NCBI GenBank assembly: GCA_041391665.1
Contig: JAWKNO010000001.1
Coordinates: forward strand, 186,001-250,000
DNA: 64,000 nucleotides
DNA from: Bacteroidia bacterium
Lineage (GTDB): Bacteria; Bacteroidota; Bacteroidia; J057
Reading direction: 5' to 3'
Positions 16,951 through 25,767 of the stretch are shown piece by piece. The position numbers were made by a program, and so were the translations under genes. The notes beneath the pieces are model-generated. The model was not told where the DNA came from. It ran no database searches and saw nothing but the letters and a program-made list of their open reading frames with translations. Positions within the stretch are counted from its first letter, which is position 1. The number at the start of each line of letters is the position of its first letter.

Positions 16951-17360
16951 ATTTTCCATATCTCTGAGCGCCAAACGGCGCATCTCATTTGAAAAAATGG
17001 GGGCGGGCACATTTGTGCTACCGATATTACGGTCCTAACGGATCTTTGTGCCTGCGGCACGCTGATATTTTGTGCCTTTGGCACATATCATGGGGTGTCG
17101 TCTGACACCAGGTCCGGTAGGACCGCAATGACGGTTGACATTTGGCCACAGCTTTTTTTATTTCCCATATCTCTGCGCGCTTAAACGCGCAAGCCTACGC
17201 TTCTCCGAAAGGAGTGCTTCGGGCTCTTCGGGGTTCGGCCTATGGCCCCAATTTTCCCGCCAGTTCCTCTTTCAAGAGGGACGGCCGCGCGGAAGGGAGT
17301 TCGACAAATATTGCGCCCTGCGGCGCAATCCCGGTGGTTTCGACTCCGCTCAACCACCGG
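16943..17360. repeat. Hairpin-array intergenic DNA between two carbohydrate genes
   Basis: The gap between the Gfo/Idh gene and the opposing glycosidase holds a run of small perfect palindromes: 16968-16981, 17007-17018, 17048-17060, 17072-17084, 17094-17109, 17111-17124, 17175-17190, 17311-17328 and 17331-17360. Several share the GTGCC-NNN-GGCAC plan with other stem sequences substituted. A module of about 24 bp ending in CCATATCTCTG occurs twice (16943-16966 and 17151-17175). No credible gene lies here. Confidence 0.65.
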
Positions 17361-17388
17361 TGATCAGAAGCCCCAGCCATCTCATACC

Positions 17389-20283
17389 TCACTCCCGATA
17401 CACTTTCTTCACCACAACTCCCTCCCGCATATACACGCGCACCATGTACATACCTGCGGCAAGTTCGCTCAGGTTGATTTCTGTTTGTGGCTCTGCGGGG
17501 TGCCCGCTTTTGATCGTGCGGCCTGAAAGGTCGGTAAGCTCCCATCGTTTGATGGGGGTATCGGCTTCCAGCCTTACTTTTTCAACCGCCGGGTTGGGGT
17601 AGAGGCGTACCGCCGTTTCGGGTAGTCGTGGATCTACGCCAATGGTGATGCCAAAGGCTTCCATTCCATACCACATCGTCTGGTCTGTGTCCTGGTAAAG
17701 CTGAAAGCGGAATTTTCCGTTTGCCTGCGGTAAAATCGTGCGGGTTTTTCCCTGCTGCGCAGCACCCGTTGCATCGAGGGGAATAAGGTGGATCGAGTCG
17801 GCGATGATGTTGAGTTCGAGGTCGAGATTCAATGACTGGATTTTGGTGGGGGCACTTCCCCAGTTGTTGTTGACGGTACTCGCTCCCTGCCAAAGCATGC
17901 CTGTATTCTGTATGCGCGAACTGACAGCTATCAGTGAACGCGAAGCGCCACGTAAAACATCGTCAGTCAGCGAAACCCAGTTGACACTGCCAAAATGGTT
18001 GCCGCTGATCATTTTCAGCGGGCCGCTCTGATATCCGCCCATGCCAGGCAGATTTCCGGTGATCGACAGGAGTTTGTCTGTTTCAATGGTAAGGGCTCCG
18101 GGATTGGGGGCAAAACGAAGTGTATTATTGGCATAATAAACCGACGATGGTGTCGAAGCCGGACTCAGGCCTGAAGGGGAAGTGGCATCCGTATCTCCGA
18201 TTTTTACGCCGTGGGTAAGGGAAATGAGGTTGTCGTAAGGCACAAAATGTTCCCACCTTCCTGCATTGTCCTGTAGGGGGAGGCCAAATATATAGTCTTT
18301 GGTATAATCGACCACGTGGGGTTGAGGGTCTTCGGGGATAATCCCATTCCTGAAAGCCCATGCATAAACGGGAAATAATCCCATCACCGCGTGGTTTCTT
18401 CCAAGGGCAAAGTATCCGGGCACGCGGTCGCTGTCCCAATTGCCGGTTTCTTCGTGGTAAGTAAAAAACATGATCCCGTCCACTCCGTGAAGGGCGCTGT
18501 ACCCGGCGAGTATTGGCACCATTTCTACCTGATAAATATTAGGATAGGCATGGTTGTACTCGCTGAGGGTGAAGGGTTTATCTGCCACCTGCAATCCGCC
18601 AAGTACGGAAGGAATGGTGCCGAGGCGCTCATTCTGCAACATCGGGCTATTGTTGATCTGCCAGTCGGTGGCGGACCAGGGTACGTTGGGAAACCAGGGG
18701 TGATCCCAGTAGCTATGGTCATCGACATAGTCCAGGTCGGAAGCCGAATACACATCGCCCGGGCCTGTCATGGCATTTACCCCTGAAATGGGAACCTGTA
18801 CCCCGAGGCTGTCGCGAAGGAAACTCCGCATTTCGTTGAAATAGGCTTTTTGTATTTCGAGGTAAAACTCGGCCATATCCGCCACCCGTTGCGGATGAAA
18901 GCTGAGCCTTTCTGCATAGGGAATGCGCCGGATTGTACCTGAGGTAAGGTCTTCACCCGGCTCAAGCCCGGTGATCACGGGTTTTCCCATTGAAAAGTCG
19001 TCAAACCACACAGGGCCGGTTTGATTGTTGAAGTCGAAGGTCAATCTGACCTGGCCGACGTTATTTTCGGGTGCGCTGACAGTAAAGGTATAGGTCTGCC
19101 ATTGGGTAGTCAGTTGGAAAGACGCACCGCCATACCAGGTATAGGGATCATTGTGCCGCATGACGCCGGCATTGATCTGGCGCACCCGGTCGGCTCTGGC
19201 CTTAAATTTTATCTGATACGATGAGTCTTTCTGAAAAGTCATTCCTGCCTGCATAAACTGTAAGTGCCAGTTGGTACCGGTAACGGTATTGACGGTTACT
19301 TTTCCTGACTGACTGCCGGAAGCGGGAGACTGGTTGTCTGCAGTGAAAGTAGCCGATGCGCCGGAATGGAGTTCAAGCATCCAGTTTTGTGTGCCGGATT
19401 CAAACCCTGGATTGAGCAATTGCTGGGTTCCGGTCTGGTTCATGCCGCTTACGTCCCAGGCAGCGGCAAGGGTGGACTGGTTTCCATACTTCTGGATCAG
19501 AAAATCATACCACCGCTGGTCGAGCGAATCGGCGTGGCGTTTCATAATCCCGCCGCCATTGGCGAAGGGGCTGAGTTTGTTTTCCTTCCAGAATCCGTAG
19601 AGGGTATTTTCATTGGTGATTTCGACCATTGCCACGACGGGATCATTGGCCAAAGGAACTCCGGTATATGGATTAATTGTTCCGAGAAGCTGGGTGGCGT
19701 ATTCTTTTTGAAGTGTTATGAGTTGTCTGTCGAAAATGGTTACACCTTTGCCAAACTCTCCGATTGAGTCGGCATTCAATACACCGTCTCCGGGTAAAAA
19801 TGTCCGGGAAACATGAAGGTTGATATTCGCATAAACGCCTTCATTTTTCATCGCTGCCAGCAATGCAAACAACCGGTCGAGACTGGTAGGGCTGAGTTGG
19901 CGGGTATTTCCTGTACCTCTGATAAATATGGTTCCGCTGTTGTCTGTCCATGGATTGTCCATATGGTGAAACCGGAGGAGGTTTATGCCCATTTTCCTCA
20001 TTCTTCCTGCAATCTGAGGGGCCAGATTTGTCGGGGGAAAACAACCGCCGGTAGTCAGGTTTCCACCCCAAAACCGAATGGGTGCGCCACCTGAGGTAAA
20101 ATGTCCGTTTCCATCAGAGTCGATAAAATCGGTAATCGTATATCGGGGGAAAACGGGCAGATAGGTCTGAGATGTAGAATCATATCCGGGCAGAGGAAAG
20201 GAAAATCCACCGGAAAAGTTTTGGGAAAATGCCGGCAAAATTGAAAACCAGCTCAGTAGCAGCGTCAGTATTGGTCGTGTCAT
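17389..20283 (-). CDS. Secreted glycoside hydrolase (clan-A-like) with CBM and T9SS sorting domain
   Basis: A 964-residue exported polysaccharidase. Order: signal peptide (ending AFSQ, about 18-21); a TIM-barrel cellulase-like catalytic domain (about 35-460) with the acid/base Glu in VEITNEN; an inserted jelly-roll carbohydrate-binding module (NPGFESG, about 290-430); the second half of the barrel with a candidate nucleophile Glu in FTLSEYNH; a beta-rich region; and a C-terminal type IX secretion sorting domain (LYPNPA, about 895 to the end, with GMYMVRVY). It should be exported by the T9SS and displayed or released. The exact GH family is not certain; GH5-like or a related clan A family fits best. 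Confidence 0.85.
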   Translation of the reverse strand: MTRPILTLLLSWFSILPAFSQNFSGGFSFPLPGYDSTSQTYLPVFPRYTITDFIDSDGNGHFTSGGAPIRFWGGNLTTGGCFPPTNLAPQIAGRMRKMGINLLRFHHMDNPWTDNSGTIFIRGTGNTRQLSPTSLDRLFALLAAMKNEGVYANINLHVSRTFLPGDGVLNADSIGEFGKGVTIFDRQLITLQKEYATQLLGTINPYTGVPLANDPVVAMVEITNENTLYGFWKENKLSPFANGGGIMKRHADSLDQRWYDFLIQKYGNQSTLAAAWDVSGMNQTGTQQLLNPGFESGTQNWMLELHSGASATFTADNQSPASGSQSGKVTVNTVTGTNWHLQFMQAGMTFQKDSSYQIKFKARADRVRQINAGVMRHNDPYTWYGGASFQLTTQWQTYTFTVSAPENNVGQVRLTFDFNNQTGPVWFDDFSMGKPVITGLEPGEDLTSGTIRRIPYAERLSFHPQRVADMAEFYLEIQKAYFNEMRSFLRDSLGVQVPISGVNAMTGPGDVYSASDLDYVDDHSYWDHPWFPNVPWSATDWQINNSPMLQNERLGTIPSVLGGLQVADKPFTLSEYNHAYPNIYQVEMVPILAGYSALHGVDGIMFFTYHEETGNWDSDRVPGYFALGRNHAVMGLFPVYAWAFRNGIIPEDPQPHVVDYTKDYIFGLPLQDNAGRWEHFVPYDNLISLTHGVKIGDTDATSPSGLSPASTPSSVYYANNTLRFAPNPGALTIETDKLLSITGNLPGMGGYQSGPLKMISGNHFGSVNWVSLTDDVLRGASRSLIAVSSRIQNTGMLWQGASTVNNNWGSAPTKIQSLNLDLELNIIADSIHLIPLDATGAAQQGKTRTILPQANGKFRFQLYQDTDQTMWYGMEAFGITIGVDPRLPETAVRLYPNPAVEKVRLEADTPIKRWELTDLSGRTIKSGHPAEPQTEINLSELAAGMYMVRVYMREGVVVKKVYRE

Positions 20284-20379
20284 TGTGTATGTGGTTTGTG
20301 ATTTTGTTGGGGAAAATTGTATTATTGTTTTAACCTATGAAAATACAAAAGATTTTGATGTTTGTTTTTGATGTTTTGG

Positions 20380-20405
20380 GCCTGCCCTTCGGGTAGGCTT
20401 TTTTT
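20380..20405 (+). terminator. Terminator-like hairpin directly before the NhaC reading frame
   Basis: GCCTGCCC (20380-20387) pairs with GGGTAGGC (20391-20398) with one G-U, a TTC loop, then seven T residues. It lies between divergent genes, so it does not end an obvious upstream + strand gene. It may be a leader hairpin or a dispersed palindrome. Confidence 0.6.
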
Positions 20406-20407
20406 GT

Positions 20408-22576
20408 ATGATTCGCTGTTTTTTCACATCTTTCCTCTTTACCGCAAATTCCGCGTTTATGAAAGAATCCAGCCTTTATCTTTCGGCTAATTTAGACAAC
20501 AGAAGAGTAGAATTAGCCACAAAGAACATAATGGGTGCACAAAGTACACAAAGGGCGTTACTTCTTAGTGCCCTCCGTGCCTTCTTAGTGCCCTTTGTGG
20601 TTTTTCCTGGTAAGGTTATCATATTTCTTTTTCTGGCTTCATCTTTTTTCCTTACTCCGATTTTCGCTCAGGAATCCATTTTTTCCGATAAAAACGTATC
20701 TGTCGAAGGTCCGGAATATTTCAGAAAAGACCATCCTGGCAATATCCTGATTACGCTTTCAGACTCTCTGGCTCTGAGAAAGGAGGTGGAAGTTTCGGTT
20801 GAAGGAAAAACACTTATTCTTCCTGTAAATGAGGGAGTTGTGACATTCGAATATACCCCAACCGAAGTGAAGGAAAAACTTTCTGTCAGGGTAGGGGACT
20901 ACGAAACTTCTCTTGAAACGGAAGTGGCGGCTTTTCCGCTCTGGCTGTCAATCCTTCCGCCACTGATTGCGATTATCATGGCGCTGATTTTCAGAGAGGT
21001 GATTGTGTCTTTGTTTATAGGTATATTTTTCGGGGCGGCGGTTTTGGGTTATTATCAATCGGGTTCTGTTGCTGGAATTTTCAGCGGTTTTCTCGATGTG
21101 GTAGGCGAATATGTCATTTCTTCCATTACCGACCCTGACCACGTTTCGATTATTGTTTTTTCCATGCTTATCGGCGGAATGGTTGCCGTTATCTCCCGCA
21201 ATGGTGGTATGCAGGGAATTGTGAATATTATTTCAAAGTTTGCCAAAACCGCAGTTACCGGGCAATTTGCCACCTGGCTTTTGGGACTGGTCATATTTTT
21301 TGATGACTATGCCAACAGCCTGGTTGTGGGAAATACCATGCGCTCAGTTACGGACCGGTTGAAGGTTTCCCGCGAAAAGCTGAGTTATATCGTTGACTCT
21401 ACTGCTGCCCCGGTTTCGGCCCTGGCATTTATCACGACGTGGATCGGCGCCGAGCTCGGCTATATTGAAGATGGGATCTCCCAGTTGCACAATTTCCCCG
21501 AAGGACTAAGCCCTTATTCTATTTTCCTGAATTCTGTCCCCTATGCATTTTACCCGATCCTTACGCTGGTTTTTATGTTGTTTATCATTTTTTCCCGGCG
21601 GGATTTTGGTCCGATGTACAAAGCTGAAGTACGGGCCAGAACTACAGGCCGTGTAAGTCTGGGGCGGAGTGGAAATCAGGAAAATTCCGAAGCCGCTGAA
21701 GAAGTGGAAGAAGAACTTCGCCACTTCCAGCCACTCGAAGGAATTCGCCCCCGGGCTTTTAATGCCGTCATACCTGTGATTGTGCTGGTAGGAGGTGTTT
21801 TGGCCGGACTCTTATATACAGGATATTCCCAGGAGGTGTGGTCTGATACGGAATTGAGTTTTGTGCGCAAACTTTCTCAAACCATCGGTAACAGTAATTC
21901 TTACGCTGCACTGATTTGGGCGTCGCTCTCTGCGGTTACCGTGGCGATGATCATGACGCTCGGCCAGCGAATGATGAAATTGCCGGATGCCGTCGAAACC
22001 ATGGTCCACGGTTTCAAAGCCATGATGGGCGCAATCATGATTCTGATTATGGCCTGGTCCCTTCAGGGAATTACCAATCATATGCATACCGCCGATTTTG
22101 TCATCAGCCAGCTCGGCAATTCGCTTTCTCCAGTCTGGATTCCGGCGATTACATTTGTGCTCGCTGCGTTGATCTCTTTTTCCACCGGATCTTCCTGGAG
22201 CACGATGGCGATCCTTTACCCGCTGATGATTCCGCTTACCTGGCAAATTTCAGTAAATACGGGAATGGAACCCGCAGCGGCACTGCCGATTTTTTACAAT
22301 ATGGTGGCGTCTCTTCTCGCCGGTTCTGTTTTGGGAGATCATTGTTCGCCCATATCTGATACTACGATTCTCAGTTCGCTGGCATGTTCCTGCAATCATG
22401 TCGACCACGTACGCACACAGCTGACTTATGCATTGACAGTAGGAGGGGTTGGTACCCTTCTCGGCATTATTCCTTCTGCTTTTGGGTTGCCCAATGCGCT
22501 AAGCTTTATCCTTTCAGCCGGTGTACTGTTTGCGGTTGTCAGATTCGTGGGAAAACCTGTTCCGGAAGCTGCGTAA
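20408..22576 (+). CDS. NhaC-family Na+/H+ antiporter
   Basis: A polytopic inner membrane antiporter of the NhaC family with about ten or more hydrophobic segments and conserved blocks FFDDYANSLVVGNTMR, STAAPVSALAFI, FSTGSSWSTMAILYPL and GDHCSPISDTTILSS. An extra N-terminal part holds a signal-like segment (FLFLASSFFLTPIFAQ) and a periplasmic beta-rich domain of about 90 residues before the first core helix. The start is doubtful. The frame opens at 20408, but the ATG directly follows a terminator-like hairpin, and residues about 37-65 are encoded by a repeat (20517-20600). GTG at 20588 or 20597, just before the signal segment, or ATG at 20531, are plausible true starts. Confidence 0.88.
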   Translation: MIRCFFTSFLFTANSAFMKESSLYLSANLDNRRVELATKNIMGAQSTQRALLLSALRAFLVPFVVFPGKVIIFLFLASSFFLTPIFAQESIFSDKNVSVEGPEYFRKDHPGNILITLSDSLALRKEVEVSVEGKTLILPVNEGVVTFEYTPTEVKEKLSVRVGDYETSLETEVAAFPLWLSILPPLIAIIMALIFREVIVSLFIGIFFGAAVLGYYQSGSVAGIFSGFLDVVGEYVISSITDPDHVSIIVFSMLIGGMVAVISRNGGMQGIVNIISKFAKTAVTGQFATWLLGLVIFFDDYANSLVVGNTMRSVTDRLKVSREKLSYIVDSTAAPVSALAFITTWIGAELGYIEDGISQLHNFPEGLSPYSIFLNSVPYAFYPILTLVFMLFIIFSRRDFGPMYKAEVRARTTGRVSLGRSGNQENSEAAEEVEEELRHFQPLEGIRPRAFNAVIPVIVLVGGVLAGLLYTGYSQEVWSDTELSFVRKLSQTIGNSNSYAALIWASLSAVTVAMIMTLGQRMMKLPDAVETMVHGFKAMMGAIMILIMAWSLQGITNHMHTADFVISQLGNSLSPVWIPAITFVLAALISFSTGSSWSTMAILYPLMIPLTWQISVNTGMEPAAALPIFYNMVASLLAGSVLGDHCSPISDTTILSSLACSCNHVDHVRTQLTYALTVGGVGTLLGIIPSAFGLPNALSFILSAGVLFAVVRFVGKPVPEAA
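20517..20600. repeat. CACAAAG-type inverted/direct repeat
   Basis: CCACAAAG at 20517-20524 pairs with CTTTGTGG at 20593-20600. Inside are further CACAAAG words (near 20538 and 20547) and a 14-bp direct repeat CTTCTTAGTGCCCT at 20561-20574 and 20581-20594 (period 20). It overlaps the open 5' part of the NhaC frame and looks like a dispersed intergenic repeat, not coding sequence. Confidence 0.6.
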
Positions 22577-22602
22577 AAAATCATGGGCAAAATTGCTACG
22601 AA

Positions 22603-22620
22603 CCGCAAAATTTTATGCGG
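22603..22620. terminator. Possible weak terminator after the NhaC gene
   Basis: CCGCA (22603-22607) pairs with TGCGG (22616-22620) around an A/T-rich loop. The T run (22631-22636) is 10 nt further on, so this is a weak candidate. Confidence 0.3.
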
Positions 22621-22857
22621 GAACCGGGTGTTTTTTGCGCGCTAACTGTTAAAATTTATACACAAACCGGTGAATTTCGCATTTCGTAAAATTCAGGGCA
22701 AACACACAATATAAAACACTGCAAATCAAACAATTAACTCCAATTCCTTATATACCGAAAAATCATATTTTCCTTGTTTCGGGAAAGGTCAAAATTGGAA
22801 ATGAGGCAACATATTTGATAATTAAGATGTCTAATAGCCAACAGAGTCTTAATTATC

Positions 22858-24987
22858 ATGTATTCCATTAAAGAAGGGTTCTATATTTTATTAATCCCTC
22901 TGGCAATCGGTTTGTTGCTATTAGGAATTTCTGTGGGTTTTCCAGACTCACCCGAGCCGGATGTGCATATGTACCAGACCTTCGAAGTAACTGTTTGGAC
23001 AGATTCTTCCGCCTCCAAAAACAATGGGATTCCTGTCGTACAATTATCCTCCCGCGAAGCTGTCATTGCTTCGATGATTATGGTCCAAAATCAGACGGAA
23101 ACCCTTCCGTTTAAAAACCTCAGTCAGAAAAATTTTCACGTCATCACGATCGGCAATCCGCTTCCTTCTTTTGAAAAATATATTCGTCTGTATACCCAGA
23201 CTTCCACCCAGCAGGTCAGGATGGTAGAAGATGTGGATATGGAAGAATTGTCATACTTCAACCCGGTCATTATTGCCCTCAACTTACCTCAGCAAAATCG
23301 CTATATCATCCAGCAGTTTTTGGAGAATATCCGCAAACAGTCTGAAGTGATTGTGGTTAATTTTGGTGAATATGACATTCTCAAACCTATTTCCGAATTT
23401 CCCACCATTCTTCAGGCACCCAACAGTCAGCTGGCATCTCAGGAAGTTGCCGCTCAGGTTTTGTTTGGGGGAATCGGCACATCCCGCAGCCTTCCTCAAT
23501 ATATGGCAGAAGAGCTAGGGTTGAGAAAAAATTATTCCACCACCCAGACCCGCCTTGCTTATTCCTATCCGGAATATGTGGGTATATCTTCCGATAGCCT
23601 GGCCAAAATTGACCGTATCATCGCAGAAGGAATTGAAAATTTTGCCATGCCCGGCTGTCAGGTTTTGGTAGCTAAAGGCGGACAAGTGATCTACAACAAA
23701 TCATTTGGCTATCACACCTACGAGCGCCAGATTCCGGTAAAAGATGAGGACTTGTACGATCTGGCTTCCATTACCAAAGTTGCAGCTACAACTCTGGCAA
23801 CTATGAAATTGTACGAGGAACAAAAACTTTCTCTCGACGACCATCTCTCACAGTATTTTCACGACGACACTTACGATCCGGTTCCCGTCAAGGTGTACGA
23901 TACAATTTCCTACCAAAACTATGTGGCATTTCTCGATTCTATCAGAAGAAATCCGGAAGGCCTCATGCTGAAAAAGCAGGATACAATCCGCTATCACGAT
24001 TCACTCATGCTGGTAGCAAGATGGCAGAGTGCACCAAAAGGGAAAAAAAGCAGCCCGGTTTTTAAAATTTCGCTGGTGGATCTCCTTACCCATACTTCAG
24101 GTTTGCAGGCGAGCCTTCCTATTGTACCTTATCAGCGGTATGTAAACAGCGGATTGTTTAGCCGTACTTATGATCAGAACTATTCCATTCCCGTGGCAAA
24201 CCGGTTTTATCTGCGAAATAATTATCTCGACTCTCTTTGGAATGATACCAAACGACTCCGCCCCGATTCCGCCCATTATCTCTACAGTTGTGTCAATATG
24301 ATCCTCATGCAGCGGGTTGTGGACTCGATCAACCGCAAGCCGATCAACGAATTTGTGGAAGAAAATTTCTACGAAAAACTCGGTATGCAGACCATGTGCT
24401 ACAATCCCCGCGAAAGATTTGATCCGGAAAGACTGGTACCTACTGCCAGCGACCGGTGGCGCGGACAAGTCTTGTGCGGAACCGTTCACGATCCTACCGC
24501 CGCACTCATGGGTGGGGTTTCGGGAAATGCCGGCCTCTTTTCCAATGCCAACGATCTTGCCATCATGGCTCAAATGTTATTGAACAAAGGTCAGTACGGA
24601 GGAGAAAGATTTTTTCAGGATACGACGGTTGAGCGGTTTACTGAAAGATCACGCGGCCACCGTGGGCTGGGGTTTGACAAACCACCCCGCAATACAAATT
24701 ATATCATTGCGGAAAGTGCTTCACTTTCTACTTATGGGCATACCGGTTTTACCGGGACCTGTGTATGGGTAGATCCTGAAAATGATCTGGTTTTTGTTTT
24801 CCTTTCCAACCGCATTCACCCCAGTGTCAGCAACACCAGAATCAATGAAATGCGGATTCGCCAGCGCGTACAACAAGTAGTTTACGACGCAATGGGAATT
24901 CCTTATCGCGCGCCGGTTGACCGCAGACAAAAAGAGGATAATGAAGAGTTAAAGGAACCCGAAGTAATTCTCGCCGTCAATAATTAA
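22858..24987 (+). CDS. Serine hydrolase (beta-lactamase family) with N-terminal GH3 C-domain-like region
   Basis: A 709-residue membrane-anchored protein. One hydrophobic segment (about 8-27) is followed by a region (about 60-225) resembling the C-terminal domain of family 3 glycosidases (SREAVIASMIMVQN, ETLPFKNL, VLFGGIGTS). The class C beta-lactamase/PBP-like domain (about 240-690) has nucleophile SITK (Ser304-Lys307), a second motif LYSCVN where relatives usually have YSD or YSN, and HTGFTGT. Bacteroidota commonly encode a roughly 1000-residue GH3-beta-lactamase fusion linked to peptidoglycan turnover; this version lacks the GH3 catalytic barrel. The last 11 bp overlap the convergent marR gene. 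Confidence 0.85.
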   Translation: MYSIKEGFYILLIPLAIGLLLLGISVGFPDSPEPDVHMYQTFEVTVWTDSSASKNNGIPVVQLSSREAVIASMIMVQNQTETLPFKNLSQKNFHVITIGNPLPSFEKYIRLYTQTSTQQVRMVEDVDMEELSYFNPVIIALNLPQQNRYIIQQFLENIRKQSEVIVVNFGEYDILKPISEFPTILQAPNSQLASQEVAAQVLFGGIGTSRSLPQYMAEELGLRKNYSTTQTRLAYSYPEYVGISSDSLAKIDRIIAEGIENFAMPGCQVLVAKGGQVIYNKSFGYHTYERQIPVKDEDLYDLASITKVAATTLATMKLYEEQKLSLDDHLSQYFHDDTYDPVPVKVYDTISYQNYVAFLDSIRRNPEGLMLKKQDTIRYHDSLMLVARWQSAPKGKKSSPVFKISLVDLLTHTSGLQASLPIVPYQRYVNSGLFSRTYDQNYSIPVANRFYLRNNYLDSLWNDTKRLRPDSAHYLYSCVNMILMQRVVDSINRKPINEFVEENFYEKLGMQTMCYNPRERFDPERLVPTASDRWRGQVLCGTVHDPTAALMGGVSGNAGLFSNANDLAIMAQMLLNKGQYGGERFFQDTTVERFTERSRGHRGLGFDKPPRNTNYIIAESASLSTYGHTGFTGTCVWVDPENDLVFVFLSNRIHPSVSNTRINEMRIRQRVQQVVYDAMGIPYRAPVDRRQKEDNEELKEPEVILAVNN

Positions 24988-25645
24988 AATATTTTTCCCG
25001 GATTTCCTTTAGTTCACTTTTACGGTCCTGATGATGGATGACCGCGTGAAAGTCATTGAGTTTGTGAAGTAATGGCAAGAGTTGATTTCGCTCTTCTCCG
25101 CTGAGGTTACCGGCTACAATATGGGCCACCCCATCCATTTTTTCCATTACATCATTTAGTACTTTTTTTCCTTGGGGCGTGAGTTTCATTCGTTTGGAGC
25201 GTTTGTCATTCTGGTCGGAAAAGGATTCCATTAACCCCGCTTTGGTCAGACGTTTGATTACTTCAATTCCGGAGGTAATTTCCAGCAGGTGCAGATTGAT
25301 CAACTCCGTTTTGGTAAGACTCCCGCGATAGCTGAGCGTTGCCAGAAAAGTAAATTCATCTATGGTTGACAACGGTGTCCCTTCCAGTGCTTTCTTCGAA
25401 TAGTTTTTTGCGTAACGATACAAATAGCTGATCAACATGGTCATCACTGTCTCCGCCTGTTCATCTACGATATTTTCCATCCCTTCGCGTTTTTCCTGCA
25501 TTACCAGCCCCGGAGAAGGATAGGATAGATGTTTATTCAGCCAGACAGAAAAAGAAACCATGCTGACCTCCCGGCCATCCGTTTCATTTTCATACGTTTC
25601 GAGCAGATTGAGCAATTCTTTCAGCAACGAATAGTTTTGCGCCAT
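24977..25645 (-). CDS. MarR-family transcriptional regulator
   Basis: A 222-residue winged-helix regulator. The MarR core (about 75-200) includes TIDEFTFLATLSYRG, the recognition-helix region (TKTELINLHLLEITSGIEVI) and the wing with SDQNDKRSKRMKLTPQGK. It is longer than typical MarR proteins (about 150) because of a 70-residue N-terminal extension of unknown role. It is divergent from the TonB receptor gene with a 122-bp intergenic region containing a 16-bp palindrome, so control of that receptor and of itself is plausible. The ligand is unknown. Confidence 0.88.
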   Translation of the reverse strand: MAQNYSLLKELLNLLETYENETDGREVSMVSFSVWLNKHLSYPSPGLVMQEKREGMENIVDEQAETVMTMLISYLYRYAKNYSKKALEGTPLSTIDEFTFLATLSYRGSLTKTELINLHLLEITSGIEVIKRLTKAGLMESFSDQNDKRSKRMKLTPQGKKVLNDVMEKMDGVAHIVAGNLSGEERNQLLPLLHKLNDFHAVIHHQDRKSELKEIREKYFNY

Positions 25646-25689
25646 GTAACAGGAAAGTAATATGTAAAAGTATTAAAAGCGAAATTATA

Positions 25690-25705
25690 TTTACAAAAAC
25701 GTAAA
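25690..25705. promoter_or_regulatory. Candidate MarR operator palindrome
   Basis: TTTAC-N6-GTAAA inverted repeat in the middle of the divergent marR / TonB-receptor promoter region. Position and symmetry fit a dimeric winged-helix regulator site; the assignment is an inference. Confidence 0.4.
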
Positions 25706-25767
25706 CAATTTCAGACATATTATGTTTTGCTTTCGTTATTCTTTTTTGGACAAATACTCTAAAATAT

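Noticed and set aside
20408..20530. The first 41 codons of the NhaC frame as coding sequence
   Set aside because: They follow directly on a terminator-like hairpin and lead into a repeat; the signal segment and conserved core come later. Kept in the coordinates only because no start could be proven.
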